Shown one piece after another: positions 34,962 to 43,672 of a stretch of 64,000 nucleotides of DNA. Each line of letters starts with the position of its first letter. The first letter of the stretch is position 1. Source of the stretch: Lachnospiraceae bacterium UBA5899 (GTDB lineage: Bacteria; Bacillota; Clostridia; Lachnospirales; Lachnospiraceae); NCBI GenBank assembly GCA_002432425.1, contig DJEL01000056.1, positions 1 through 64,000 of the forward strand, written 5' to 3'. The notes beneath the pieces are model-generated. The model had not been told where the DNA came from, did not search any database, and saw only the letters and a program-made list of their open reading frames with translations. A program made the translations under genes and the position numbers.

Positions 34962-37052
34962 TTACTGCTGTGCTACGTCTTTCATAGAGAAGCTGATTCT
35001 TCCCATCTTGTCCTTGCCCAAGCATACAACGGTTACGACATCGCCTAAGGTCAGGACATCTTCTACATGCTCAATTCTTTCCTTGGCAATCTTGGAAATG
35101 TGAACCATGCCTTCTTTTCCGGGAGCAAACTCAATGAATGCACCGAAATCCTTAATGCTTACAACCTTGCCCTTGAAAATCTGGCCTTCTTCAAAGTCTG
35201 TGGTGATAATCTTAATCATCTCAACAGCCTTATCCATCATAGCCTTGTCGGTACCGCATACAGATACCTTACCGTCATCGGTAATGTCAATCTTTACACC
35301 GGTACGTGCTATAATCTCGTTGATGGTCTTACCTCTCTGGCCTACTACATCACCAATCTTATCCGGGTCAATCTGGATGGAAATAATCTTGGGTGCATAC
35401 TTGCCTACTTCTGTTCTGGGAGCGGCAATGGCTTTCTTCATGCAGTTGTCCATGATGAAGAGTCTTGCTTCACGGCATCTTGCAATAGCGCCTTCCACGA
35501 TAGGTCTGGTCAGACCATGAATTTTAATATCCATCTGGATTGCGGTAATACCGTCAGTCGTGCCGGTTACCTTAAAGTCCATATCGCCGAAGAAATCTTC
35601 CAGTCCCTGAATATCGGTAAGAAGTACGAAATCGTCATCGGTTTCACCGGTAACCAGACCGCAGGAAATACCCGCTACCATCTTCTTGATGGGAACACCG
35701 GCAGCCATTAAGGACATGCAGGATGCACAGGTAGAAGCCATGGATGTAGAACCGTTTGACTCAAAGGTTTCGGATACGGTACGGATTGCATAAGGGAATT
35801 CCTCTTCGGAAGGAAGCACGGGAATAAGTGCTCTCTCTGCCAGTGCACCGTGACCGATTTCACGACGTCCCGGACCTCTGGAAACCTTGGTCTCACCTAC
35901 GGAGTAGGAAGGGAAGTTATACTGATGCATATATCTCTTGGATGTTTCGTTTTCATCTAAGCCGTCTACCTTCTGTGCTTCGGATAACGGAGCTAATGTA
36001 CATACGTTACAGATCTGTGTCTGTCCTCTGGTAAACATAGCGGAACCATGAACTCTGGGAATCAGATCCACTTCTGCAGCAAGAGGACGGATCTGGGTGA
36101 TTTCACGGCCGTCGGGACGCTTGTGATCCTTTAAGATCATCTTGCGGACAGTCTTCTTCTCATACTGGTATACTGCTTCGCCTAAAACTGCCAGCCACTC
36201 TTCGTTTTCTGCAAATGCCTCGCTGAGCTTTTCGGTAATGTTCTTGATATTTTCTTCTCTGGTCTGTTTGTCATCGGTAAATACCGCAACTTCCATTTCT
36301 TTGGGAGTTACGATTTTCTTCATTTCCTCAAACATTTCAGCGGGGATTGCGCAGCTTGTATATTCATGCTTAGGCTTTCCCACTTCCGCTACGATACCAT
36401 CGATGAAGGAAATAACGGTCTGGTTTACTTCATGTGCCTTGTAGATGGCATCCATCATGACTGCTTCGGGAATTTCATTGGCACCGGCTTCAATCATGAT
36501 AACCTTTTCTCTGGTAGATGCTACGGTTAAGTTTAAGTCGCCGTTCTTCCACTGCTCCTGGGAAGGGTTGATAATCAGTTCGCCGTCAATCATGCCCACC
36601 TGGGTCATTGCACAGGGACCGTCAAAAGGAATGTCGGAAATGCAGGTTGCAATAGCAGCGCCTAACATAGCCACCAGTTCGGGACGGCATGCAGGATCCA
36701 CACTCATAACCATATTGTTTAAGGTAACATCGTTGCGGTAATCCTTGGGGAACAGCGGACGCATGGGTCTGTCGATAACACGGCTGGTCAGAATGGCATT
36801 TTCGCTTGCCTTTCCTTCTCTCTTGTTGAAGCCGCCCGGAATTTTTCCTACCGCATATAATTTTTCTTCGTACTCTACGCTTAAAGGGAAGAAATCAATG
36901 CCGTCTCTGGGCTTGTCCGATGCTGTTGCACAGGATAATACTGTTGTTTCGCCATAGTGCATGAATGCACATCCGTTTGCCTGCTTGCCGACTCTGCCGA
37001 TATCAACACTTAAAGTACGGCCTGCAAGCTCCATTGAAAAAGTCTTGTACAT
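34962..37052 (-). CDS. pnp: Polyribonucleotide nucleotidyltransferase (PNPase)
   Basis: From ATG 37052, preceded by AAGGAGATAAGT, the product is 696 residues, the usual length. An open frame extends 71 codons upstream but runs through the leader hairpin and is not coding. It has two RNase PH domains ('GRVGKQANGCAFMHYGETTVL', 'TRGQTQICNVCTLAPL', 'IGHGALAERALIPVLPSEEEFPY'), then a KH domain ('IGDVVGQRGKTINEIIARTGV') and an S1 domain ('FKGKVVSIKDFGAFIEFAPGKEGMVHISKI'). It degrades RNA 3'-5' by phosphorolysis. Downstream of rpsO, as nearly everywhere. Confidence 0.97.
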   Translation of the reverse strand: MYKTFSMELAGRTLSVDIGRVGKQANGCAFMHYGETTVLSCATASDKPRDGIDFFPLSVEYEEKLYAVGKIPGGFNKREGKASENAILTSRVIDRPMRPLFPKDYRNDVTLNNMVMSVDPACRPELVAMLGAAIATCISDIPFDGPCAMTQVGMIDGELIINPSQEQWKNGDLNLTVASTREKVIMIEAGANEIPEAVMMDAIYKAHEVNQTVISFIDGIVAEVGKPKHEYTSCAIPAEMFEEMKKIVTPKEMEVAVFTDDKQTREENIKNITEKLSEAFAENEEWLAVLGEAVYQYEKKTVRKMILKDHKRPDGREITQIRPLAAEVDLIPRVHGSAMFTRGQTQICNVCTLAPLSEAQKVDGLDENETSKRYMHQYNFPSYSVGETKVSRGPGRREIGHGALAERALIPVLPSEEEFPYAIRTVSETFESNGSTSMASTCASCMSLMAAGVPIKKMVAGISCGLVTGETDDDFVLLTDIQGLEDFFGDMDFKVTGTTDGITAIQMDIKIHGLTRPIVEGAIARCREARLFIMDNCMKKAIAAPRTEVGKYAPKIISIQIDPDKIGDVVGQRGKTINEIIARTGVKIDITDDGKVSVCGTDKAMMDKAVEMIKIITTDFEEGQIFKGKVVSIKDFGAFIEFAPGKEGMVHISKIAKERIEHVEDVLTLGDVVTVVCLGKDKMGRISFSMKDVAQQ

Positions 37053-37100
37053 ACTTATCTCCTTGCTTTTTTTACAATCCGCCTCGGCGGAAGGGGCTCT

Positions 37101-37176
37101 GGGTAAAACACCGAAACTACTGAAAAATACACTTACGCAAATATACTTTTCAGCGGTCTCGGGGTTTCGTTTACCC
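37101..37176 (-). promoter_or_regulatory. Long stem-loop in the pnp leader
   Basis: Three paired blocks: GGGTAAA/TTTACCC at the base, then CCGAGAC with its complement (one G-U), then CTGAAAA/TTTTCAG, separated by small internal loops, form a hairpin of about 76 nt just upstream of the pnp ribosome site. Its size and place match the RNase III-cleaved, PNPase-autoregulated leader of E. coli pnp. Confidence 0.6.
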
Positions 37177-37241
37177 AAAGAGGTGAATAAAGTGACTTTG
37201 CTCTCCGCCCTGTCTTTGTCAGAAGCGAAGCCGCGTAAAAA

Positions 37242-37273
37242 AGCGGAGCAGCCTGTTTTGGACATACTCCGCT
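37242..37273 (-). terminator. Terminator between rpsO and pnp
   Basis: Stem AGCGGAG (37242-37248) with CTCCGCT (37267-37273), extended by A-T pairs and followed on the minus strand by TTTTTTA. It lies 14 bases past the rpsO stop and probably allows partial read-through into pnp. Confidence 0.85.
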
Positions 37274-37286
37274 CTTTGCATCATAA

Positions 37287-37553
37287 TTACTTTCTGATTC
37301 CCAGCTTAGCAATGATTGCACGATATCTTTCGATATCCTTTTCTTTTAAATAATCAAGCAGACCACGTCTCTGACCAACCATCTTTAAAAGACCTCTGTT
37401 GGAGTGATGATCCTTGGGGTTCTGCTTCATATGCTCGGTTAACTCTTTGATTCTCTCGGTCAGTACGGCAATCTGTACTTCGGGTGAACCGGTATCTCCG
37501 GGCTTTGTTGCATACTCATTGATAATAGCTGTTTTCTTCTCTTTGGAAATCAT
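37287..37553 (-). CDS. rpsO: 30S ribosomal protein S15 (uS15)
   Basis: An 88-residue basic protein with '[19 protein letters not shown]', '[27 protein letters not shown]' and '[13 protein letters not shown]'. It binds the 16S rRNA central domain early in 30S assembly. It is preceded by AGGAGG and followed by a terminator, then pnp. S15 autoregulates through its mRNA leader in many bacteria; the leader (37554-37650) contains GC-rich complementary segments, but I cannot assign a known S15 leader class. Confidence 0.97.
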   Translation of the reverse strand: MISKEKKTAIINEYATKPGDTGSPEVQIAVLTERIKELTEHMKQNPKDHHSNRGLLKMVGQRRGLLDYLKEKDIERYRAIIAKLGIRK

Positions 37554-37704
37554 AATAAAATCCTCCTAAAAAATTATTTAGTAAACACCGGATACGAAGG
37601 CCGGGTCGGAGTGTCCATAACCTGCGCATCGGTTAAACCATACTTAATAAAATTACCACATTTTACTTTACTTGTAAACCCTTAATTTTCCGTATAATGG
37701 GCTT

Positions 37705-38793
37705 TTATTCCCGTGCGTATTTATCTGCCTGGCCGGCAATCAGCGCCGCATCGTCGAAGTAATTAATCTTCATGGCTGCCTTGACCTCTGACATGGTCTT
37801 CGCAGCTTCTTCCCTTGCCACTTCGCTTCCCTTCTTTAAGATTTCGTAGATTTCGGGAATCTGCTTCTGCAGCTCTTTTCTGCGGTTGCGGATGGGCTCT
37901 AATTCTTCCTGCATAACGTTGTTTAAGAATTTCTTTACCTTAACGTCGCCCAGACCGCCCCTCTGGTAGTGTGCCTTTAACTCGTCCAGATTTGCATATT
38001 CGGGCAGGTAACGCTCAAACTGCTCATCCTTGCAGAACGCATCCAGATAGGTAAATACGGTGTTGCCCTCTAAGGAACCGGGGTCGCTTACCTTTAAGTG
38101 GTTGGGGTCAGTAAACATGCTCATAATCTTGGTACGCACTTCATCCGCGGAATCGGACAGATATATGCAGTTGCCGAGGGATTTGCTCATTTTAGCCTTG
38201 CCGTCAATACCGGGCAGTCGGCTACAGACCTCATTCTTCGGAACAAGCGCTTCCGGCTCCACCAGGGTTTCTCCGTAAACGGAATTGAACTTTCTTACGA
38301 TTTCACGGCACTGTTCAATCATGGGAAGCTGGTCTTCACCGACGGGAACGGTCGTTGCCTTGAACGCGGTAATATCGGCTGCCTGGCTGATGGGATACGT
38401 GAAAAATCCCACCGGGATACTGGTCTCAAAATTACGCATCTGGATTTCCGACTTTACGGTAGGATTCCGCTGCAGTCTGGAAACGGTAACCAGGTTCATA
38501 TAGTAAAAAGATAGTTCCGCAAGTTCCTGAATCTGAGACTGGATAAACAGGGTGGACCTGGCAGGATCCAGGCCGCAGGATAAATAATCCAGTGCCACTT
38601 CAATAATATTCTGTCTGATTTTCTCCGGATTGTCCGCATTGTCGGTCAGCGCCTGTGCATCGGCAATCATAATAAAAATCTTGTCATATTCTCCGGAATT
38701 CTGTAACTCCACTCTCTTACGAAGAGAGCCTACATAATGACCTACGTGAAGTCTTCCGGTAGGGCGGTCTCCGGTTAAAATGATTTTGCTCAT
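37705..38793 (-). CDS. trpS: Tryptophan-tRNA ligase
   Basis: A 362-residue class I synthetase with the HIGH-like '[13 protein letters not shown]' at residues 12-24 and the KMSKS loop '[12 protein letters not shown]'-type segment ('AKMSKSLGN'). '[18 protein letters not shown]'-type middle elements ('[18 protein letters not shown]') bind tryptophan and tRNA. It charges tRNA-Trp in the cytosol. The gene has its own consensus-like promoter and a short leader with a perfect hairpin; it has no T-box, unlike many Firmicutes trpS genes. Confidence 0.95.
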   Translation of the reverse strand: MSKIILTGDRPTGRLHVGHYVGSLRKRVELQNSGEYDKIFIMIADAQALTDNADNPEKIRQNIIEVALDYLSCGLDPARSTLFIQSQIQELAELSFYYMNLVTVSRLQRNPTVKSEIQMRNFETSIPVGFFTYPISQAADITAFKATTVPVGEDQLPMIEQCREIVRKFNSVYGETLVEPEALVPKNEVCSRLPGIDGKAKMSKSLGNCIYLSDSADEVRTKIMSMFTDPNHLKVSDPGSLEGNTVFTYLDAFCKDEQFERYLPEYANLDELKAHYQRGGLGDVKVKKFLNNVMQEELEPIRNRRKELQKQIPEIYEILKKGSEVAREEAAKTMSEVKAAMKINYFDDAALIAGQADKYARE

Positions 38794-38820
38794 CTCAAAA
38801 ATCTCCTTTATTCCGACACT

Positions 38821-38842
38821 CCTTTGCAGGGATTTGCAAAGG
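38821..38842 (-). promoter_or_regulatory. Hairpin in the trpS leader
   Basis: Perfect 8-bp stem CCTTTGCA (38821-38828) with TGCAAAGG (38835-38842), loop of 6, between the trpS promoter and its ribosome site. No T tail follows, so it is not a simple terminator. Its role is unknown. Confidence 0.45.
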
Positions 38843-38869
38843 CAGTCTTACATTTCAAACGTAACTTAA

Positions 38870-38899
38870 ATTATACTACAGGAAAAAGACTTCCGTCAA
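38870..38899 (-). promoter_or_regulatory. Sigma-A type promoter of trpS
   Basis: Minus-strand TTGACG (38894-38899), 18-base spacer, perfect TATAAT (38870-38875). The -35 overlaps the stop codon of the upstream lipoprotein gene. Confidence 0.8.
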
Positions 38900-40566
38900 C
38901 CGGCATACATAACGCCGTCAAAATATTCTTCTTCCTCTACACCGTTTATTGTATACGGCCATTCGGAATGGTCCACCTCTATCCGGTACAGTGTATCACC
39001 CGCTTTTAAATCCACAAGGCTGCTGCCGTCCGTCCGATATAACATGAGACTGGTTCCTGCCGGTATCACGGCATTTTCTGCTATCACACTGCCGTCCTCT
39101 GCCACCTGCATGCAGGGCACATCCTGTTTTGCCGTAAGAGGCTCTCTCCACTCGTATGTGCTGGTGTCTATCTGATAAAAGGCTTCATCGGCCACCGGCA
39201 TGCCGTCCGCTCCCACATGGTACTTCCGGCTGGCGGAATAGGTACTTAACACGTCCATCCGGCTTTCCAGATAAAAGTTTTCCGGGTCGGTCAGAATTTC
39301 TTCCCCATATAAATAGGAAGAAGCATCCAAAAGCTGTGCCCTAAGACCACAGTTGTTTACCTCGCCGACATACACGGCACTGCTGCCGTTTATATCAAAC
39401 ACCTCCAGCATCCGGTAGTCATTGTCGCTGCCGCAGATGACATACAGATAATTTTTACCGTCCGCCGTATGCAGGATGTAGGGATCATAGCTGTATGCCC
39501 AGATGTCCTTACTGGTTTCCACACCATTCACGGATACTTTCAGTGCTTCATAGGTTCCGTATTCATCGGCGGATGCCCATACCCTGAGTTCATCTGCCTT
39601 ACCATCTCCGTCGAAATCAATGTCCGATACATCCAGACCTTCTATCGCGTAGACATAAGTCCGGGCCGTTTCCGCATAGTAATCGGAAAATACTTCAGGA
39701 TGCCCGGCAAAACTTACGCTTCCCGACGGCATTCCCGCCGCATAATAGGAAATTTCATAAGGATTGAACCATACGGTCACTCCTTCATTTGTGATTTCCC
39801 AGTTCAGGGTATGATCCGCAGCCGCCCTTAAAATATAATCCTTTAAGGTTTCCTCTTCGTCCAGAAACAGATCCTCCCTTGTCAGGCCGCTTTCGTAAAC
39901 CTTTTCCTCTATCAGTCCCGCAAACGTATCCATATCCGTTACTACATCCCGAATCCGCAGTTCTTCCCCGGTCCGGGCATTATAGTTGCAGCCTGTGCTA
40001 TAGCCGGTTCCATGGGCACCGCCCCAGTAATCATAACCGCTTTTTCCAAGGGAGAGGACTCTGTTGTCCGCCCTGTTTACATAAAAAGAACATTCCGTAG
40101 AGTAAGGCGTATATACTTCATATCCGCCTTCTTTCGCTGCTTTCAGGTCCTCCTCTGCCTGGGTTTTTAAATTTTCATAATCGGTAAGTAGGGTATTTTT
40201 ATTTTCCTCCGACAGCTTCTTAAGAGCCTGTGCCAGTTCCGGATACTTTTCTTCATCTTCCTCAGTCAGGGCAATGACTCCGTATTTCATTTCCACTAAT
40301 TTGTTACTGTAATCATCATCCTTGTAATAGCTGTCAGACTGTTCTCCCTTAATAAGATGCAGAGGAAGCACCGCTTCATCCGTTCTGCCGTTATTCTCCC
40401 TGGTTTCTTCCGGCAGCGTTTCAGCATGTGATCCGTCTTCTGTTTCGGTACGGGTTTCTTTATCCGGAAGACCTTCCCCCGTTTTCGCTCTTTTCTGTCC
40501 GCAGCCGGTCAAAAGAAGCGCTGCCGTCATGATAAGTGCTATACCTTTTATATTTTTCAGTTTCAT
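38896..40566 (-). CDS. Lipoprotein with DUF3298-like domain
   Basis: A 556-residue protein: signal peptide with lipobox 'LLTGC' (Cys22), an acidic linker to about residue 60, then a domain resembling DUF4163/DUF3298 ('SYDYWGGAHGTGYSTGCNYNA'-like segment, 'GEELRIRDVV', 'VWFNPYEISYYAAGMPSGSVSF'). This is seen in surface sensor proteins such as RsiV and in PdaC-type deacetylase N-termini. The C-terminal half ('VSDIDFDGDGKADELRVWA') has an Asp-rich calcium-binding-like loop and repeated beta strands. It is anchored outside the membrane; the ligand is unknown. It shares the DUF3298-like trait with the first gene of the window. Confidence 0.82.
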   Translation of the reverse strand: MKLKNIKGIALIMTAALLLTGCGQKRAKTGEGLPDKETRTETEDGSHAETLPEETRENNGRTDEAVLPLHLIKGEQSDSYYKDDDYSNKLVEMKYGVIALTEEDEEKYPELAQALKKLSEENKNTLLTDYENLKTQAEEDLKAAKEGGYEVYTPYSTECSFYVNRADNRVLSLGKSGYDYWGGAHGTGYSTGCNYNARTGEELRIRDVVTDMDTFAGLIEEKVYESGLTREDLFLDEEETLKDYILRAAADHTLNWEITNEGVTVWFNPYEISYYAAGMPSGSVSFAGHPEVFSDYYAETARTYVYAIEGLDVSDIDFDGDGKADELRVWASADEYGTYEALKVSVNGVETSKDIWAYSYDPYILHTADGKNYLYVICGSDNDYRMLEVFDINGSSAVYVGEVNNCGLRAQLLDASSYLYGEEILTDPENFYLESRMDVLSTYSASRKYHVGADGMPVADEAFYQIDTSTYEWREPLTAKQDVPCMQVAEDGSVIAENAVIPAGTSLMLYRTDGSSLVDLKAGDTLYRIEVDHSEWPYTINGVEEEEYFDGVMYAG

Positions 40567-40621
40567 GTTTTTCCCTTCATTTCCTGATAATTTCTGTCTT
40601 CTTCGCAGGTTTTGCGCACGG

Positions 40622-40909
40622 TTACCTGTTATTGTTGTTCTGTGGCTTCTCCTGCCGATCCTTCTTCACATACAGGAAGCGGTCCGACTTGGTGGACAGA
40701 CGCAGGCTGTTCTGCTTCACATATTCCTGTGCGGTTTCTCTTTTCTCCACGCTCTTTAACTTTGCCTTCATGCCGCTTACGGTAAGGAACGCCACAATAA
40801 AGCCGATTACCAGCGCAATGAGAATATGTATCGGTATATTATAAGTATCCCCGCCTGCGTTTACAATGGTGCTCACAGCCGCCAGGGATGAAAATGCCTG
40901 TAAAAACAT
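40622..40909 (-). CDS. Small membrane protein of unknown function
   Basis: 95 residues. A hydrophobic N-terminus and a clear membrane helix ('IHILIALVIGFIVAFLTV', about residues 26-44) are followed by a basic cytoplasmic tail ending in polyasparagine. It is preceded by GGAGGA and lies 18 bases after the zinc-ribbon protein gene, so the two are probably cotranscribed and may act together. I recognise no family. Confidence 0.75.
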   Translation of the reverse strand: MFLQAFSSLAAVSTIVNAGGDTYNIPIHILIALVIGFIVAFLTVSGMKAKLKSVEKRETAQEYVKQNSLRLSTKSDRFLYVKKDRQEKPQNNNNR

Positions 40910-40927
40910 AATCTTTTCCTCCTTTAT

Positions 40928-42013
40928 TTATATTACGAAAAATAACAGTGAAATGATAAATGCAATGACCGTGTAAAGTCCGGTCAGACCAAAGAGCCAT
41001 CTTTTGTATGCTACTTTGTCAAGCGGCAGGTTGCCAACAAATTTTCCGGTCTGTCCGTTCATGGCAAAGACGTACTTTTCGCCCTTCCAGGTGGTATTTA
41101 AAATCCACACCGGGCAGAGCACATATTTCACCTTGCCGCCCTGCAGTCTTACATTACAGTTGACGGTATTTACCGTATCGTATCCCTGTACCGTGGATCT
41201 GAATACATCTTCCGTGCTCTTTTTGATACGGGCATTGACTCTGTCCACATTTTCTTCCGCCGTCACATCATATTTATCCGCCAGATAACCTGCCAGATAA
41301 GCAGTCTGGAACGGCACCGCACCCTTGAAATCGAAGGGTTCGACGGACTCCATCAAATCGTCATCCATCTTGGAGGAACCGTCCGCCGGCACATTCTCAA
41401 ACAAAAGATTTCCGGCTCTGGAAACACTGTAATAGCTGGTTTCCGTATATTCATACCGGGCATCGGACCAGCGTTTTACCTTGGTGGCATCATATCTGGC
41501 ATTGGCATCCGCCTTGGAGTCAAACATCCAGAACGGCACATACAGTCCCTTTATTTCATCAATATGGTTTTCATCCTTAAATACTTTGGGAAGCAGCCTC
41601 TTTCCTTTGAGGTGTCTGCCCAGACCTTCCTTTGCCGCATTCCTGTCAATCTTAAAAGGAATAACGTAATCGGGCTTTAAGTCTCCCGCAAACATACCCT
41701 TCATAACAATGGTGCTGTCGCAGTACGGGCAGCGGGAAGAACCTAAGTTTTCGTCTCCCACGATTTCGCCGCCGCAGGACTGGCAGGTATAAACTCTCAT
41801 GTGCGCCGTTTCGTCCTCCTTAAAGGTATCTCCGTCGGGCATATCCCATTCCATGTTTTCCGGCTGTTCCGCCTTCAGTTCCTCGTCCATGGCCTTCAGG
41901 GTTTCCATTTCAAACTCTGTTCCGCAGTACGGACATTTCATCTTCTGTGCGGCGCTGTTAAAGGTAATGGCACCGCCGCAGCACGGACACTTGTACTCAA
42001 ATAAATCTCCCAT
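40928..42013 (-). CDS. Zinc-ribbon membrane protein (TFIIB-type ribbons)
   Basis: A 361-residue protein with two N-terminal zinc ribbons, 'YKCPCCGGAITFNSAAQKMKCPYCG' and 'YTCQSCGGEIVGDENLGSSRCPYCD' (each CxxC-CxxC). A soluble region with 'IPFKIDRNAAKEGL', 'GLYVPFWMFD' and 'YVLCPVWILNTTWKGEKYVFAMNGQTGKFVG' follows, then two C-terminal membrane helices. This architecture recurs in Firmicutes proteins often paired with TPM-domain or LemA proteins in other genomes; here the partner is the 95-residue membrane protein. Molecular role unknown. Confidence 0.8.
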   Translation of the reverse strand: MGDLFEYKCPCCGGAITFNSAAQKMKCPYCGTEFEMETLKAMDEELKAEQPENMEWDMPDGDTFKEDETAHMRVYTCQSCGGEIVGDENLGSSRCPYCDSTIVMKGMFAGDLKPDYVIPFKIDRNAAKEGLGRHLKGKRLLPKVFKDENHIDEIKGLYVPFWMFDSKADANARYDATKVKRWSDARYEYTETSYYSVSRAGNLLFENVPADGSSKMDDDLMESVEPFDFKGAVPFQTAYLAGYLADKYDVTAEENVDRVNARIKKSTEDVFRSTVQGYDTVNTVNCNVRLQGGKVKYVLCPVWILNTTWKGEKYVFAMNGQTGKFVGNLPLDKVAYKRWLFGLTGLYTVIAFIISLLFFVI

Positions 42014-42052
42014 ATCCTCTCTCCTTTTTCCGTATGTATTTTGTTACACACC

Positions 42053-43087
42053 TTATTTTGTCTGCTCTGTAAAATATTCCTGCATGCCCTCCGTCATGCT
42101 GATGTTTCCATCCTCTAAAATAAACAGTGCTTCCACTCCGTATTTTTCTGCCAGCAAAGTCCCCTTTTCTTCTCCCAGCACAAAGCATGCCGTGGAAAGG
42201 GCGTCGCTTATCATGCCGTTTTTGCTCAAAATGGTAACGCTCTTTACTCCGCTCTCTGCCGGATACCCGGTAGCCGGATTTAATATGTGGTGATACCGTT
42301 TGCCGTCCACCTCCACAAAGCGTTCATAATCCCCCGAAGTAGACACAAACCAGTTGCCCTTAAGTGTCAGATATCCACGGTAGGTGTCTGTGTCAAAGGG
42401 GTCCGTAACGGCGACCTTAAACGCCGTGCCGTCCGGCTTTTCTCCATAGGTAAGGATGCTTCCGCCCACGGAAATCACCGCCGCCTTTACCTCCGCCTGT
42501 TCTTCCAGATAGGCAAGGATATCGTCACAGGCAAGCCCTTTTCCTACGGCTCCCAAATCCAGCACCATGCTCTCCGGCAGTAAAAAGCTGTTGTCTTTTC
42601 TTTCTATTTTGGAAAATCCGCTGTAAGACAGCGCCTCTTTTATTTCCGTCTCACCCGGTAAGCGGTAGACTTCTGTTTTATCTTCATAGCTTTCCTGTGC
42701 GTGGGCATCAATATCCCAGAGGCTCACCAGTGCTCCGATGGACACATCCAGCGCCCCGCCGCTGTCCTCATAGATGCCGGAAAGCTCCTGCAGTGTCTCT
42801 GCCAGTTCCCCGGAAACTTCCGTGTAGGTGCCTGTTCCGGCATTGGCATTCAGCTTTGCAATCTCTGAACCGGCTATCCTGCGGGAGAGTTTTGTTTCCT
42901 CCAGGTCGGAAAGCAGCCGCTCCACATCCCCGGTCACATCGTCCCCTTCCGTATACAGTTTCTGGGTAACGACGGTGCCCATGGCGGTATCCACGGCCTC
43001 ATATTCCTTTACGGCATTTCCACATCCTGAAAGGAACAGAAGTGCTGCCGCGGGAAGTGCAAAAAAACTTGCTGTAAACCTCTTCAT
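42053..43087 (-). CDS. apbE: FAD:protein FMN transferase (ApbE), lipoprotein
   Basis: From the ATG at 43087, 344 residues. It has a signal peptide with lipobox 'FLSGC' and then the ApbE fold: 'VDTAMGTVVTQKLY', 'LDVSIGALVSLWDI', 'VLDLGAVGKGLACDDI', 'AAVISVGGSILTYGEKPDG' and 'YHHILNPATGYPA' (Asp/Thr near the Mg site). The enzyme links FMN covalently to Thr/Ser of extracytoplasmic flavoproteins (RnfG/RnfD, NqrC, EetA/PplA-like proteins). Longer upstream frames overlap the divergent promoter region and are rejected. Divergent from a NusG-II/Gx-transporter pair. Confidence 0.93.
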   Translation of the reverse strand: MKRFTASFFALPAAALLFLSGCGNAVKEYEAVDTAMGTVVTQKLYTEGDDVTGDVERLLSDLEETKLSRRIAGSEIAKLNANAGTGTYTEVSGELAETLQELSGIYEDSGGALDVSIGALVSLWDIDAHAQESYEDKTEVYRLPGETEIKEALSYSGFSKIERKDNSFLLPESMVLDLGAVGKGLACDDILAYLEEQAEVKAAVISVGGSILTYGEKPDGTAFKVAVTDPFDTDTYRGYLTLKGNWFVSTSGDYERFVEVDGKRYHHILNPATGYPAESGVKSVTILSKNGMISDALSTACFVLGEEKGTLLAEKYGVEALFILEDGNISMTEGMQEYFTEQTK

Positions 43088-43103
43088 TTCCCTGCTTCCT
43101 TTT

Positions 43104-43150
43104 GTTATACTAACTTTCATAAGTATAACAAACAAACCACCCCTTGACAA
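43104..43150. promoter_or_regulatory. Overlapping divergent promoters with a shared palindrome (apbE / NusG-II gene)
   Basis: An 8-bp inverted repeat, GTTATACT (43104-43111) and AGTATAAC (43122-43129), contains both -10 elements. Minus strand: TTGTCA (43145-43150), 17 bases, TATACT (43122-43127), for apbE. Plus strand: TTGTTA (43102-43107), 16 bases, TATAAC (43124-43129), for the gene at 43194. One regulator or polymerase event here could affect both units. Confidence 0.6.
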
Positions 43151-43193
43151 TATGGGGTAATGAACTTTACCGTCACGGAAAGGTCTGATTATT

Positions 43194-43592
43194 TTGAAAA
43201 ACGATAAAAAAATGCTGGGAAAAGTGCTGTTTTTGCTGCTTCTTCTTTTTCTGCTGCTTTTCTTTTCCCTGTTTCTTCTATATAAAGGAGGAACGTACGG
43301 TGGGCAAAAGAAAGCCTGCATCTATCAGAACGGTGTCCTGCTCCGGGAAATTGATTTTTCTTCCGTAAAAAAGCCCTATTCCTTCCGTCTTACTTCTTCC
43401 GCGGGAGAATACAACGAAATTACCGTAAGTGCCGGAGGAATTGCCGTAACGGATGCCGACTGCCCCGACAGGCTCTGCGTTCTTTTCAGCAAGAACAATA
43501 CCGGCAGGCTGCCCATTATCTGTCTGCCCCATAAGCTTGCCATTATATATAAGGAAGAAAGTACTTCCAATATGGATGCCGTTACTTATTGA
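43194..43592 (+). CDS. NusG domain II-containing membrane-anchored protein
   Basis: 132 residues starting at TTG with AAAGG upstream. One strong N-terminal membrane helix (about residues 9-31) precedes a NusG domain II-like beta domain with the family hallmarks 'VTDADCPDRLCV' and 'LPIICLPHKLAIIY', keeping three cysteines in the CxxxxC...C pattern. Such proteins are extracytoplasmic and commonly sit next to a Gx-transporter gene and ApbE. It is followed by the Gx-transporter gene after 80 bases. Function uncertain. Confidence 0.85.
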   Translation: MKNDKKMLGKVLFLLLLLFLLLFFSLFLLYKGGTYGGQKKACIYQNGVLLREIDFSSVKKPYSFRLTSSAGEYNEITVSAGGIAVTDADCPDRLCVLFSKNNTGRLPIICLPHKLAIIYKEESTSNMDAVTY

Positions 43593-43672
43593 TACTGTTG
43601 CCGGATTATCCGTGCACGGCTGATTACCGTTGTTGCATAATTCTGATTACCGTTATTACTTAAAGGAGTTTT

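Noticed and set aside
37053..37265. N-terminal extension of pnp by 71 residues
   Set aside because: It runs through the rpsO terminator region and the leader hairpin, has no family similarity, and an ideal ribosome site sits before the internal ATG.
38794..38895. T-box upstream of trpS
   Set aside because: The leader is too short, there is no conserved T-box antiterminator sequence, and no terminator follows the hairpin.
43088..43321. 78-residue N-terminal extension of ApbE
   Set aside because: It crosses the divergent promoters and the neighbouring plus-strand gene; the internal ATG gives a standard lipoprotein signal peptide.
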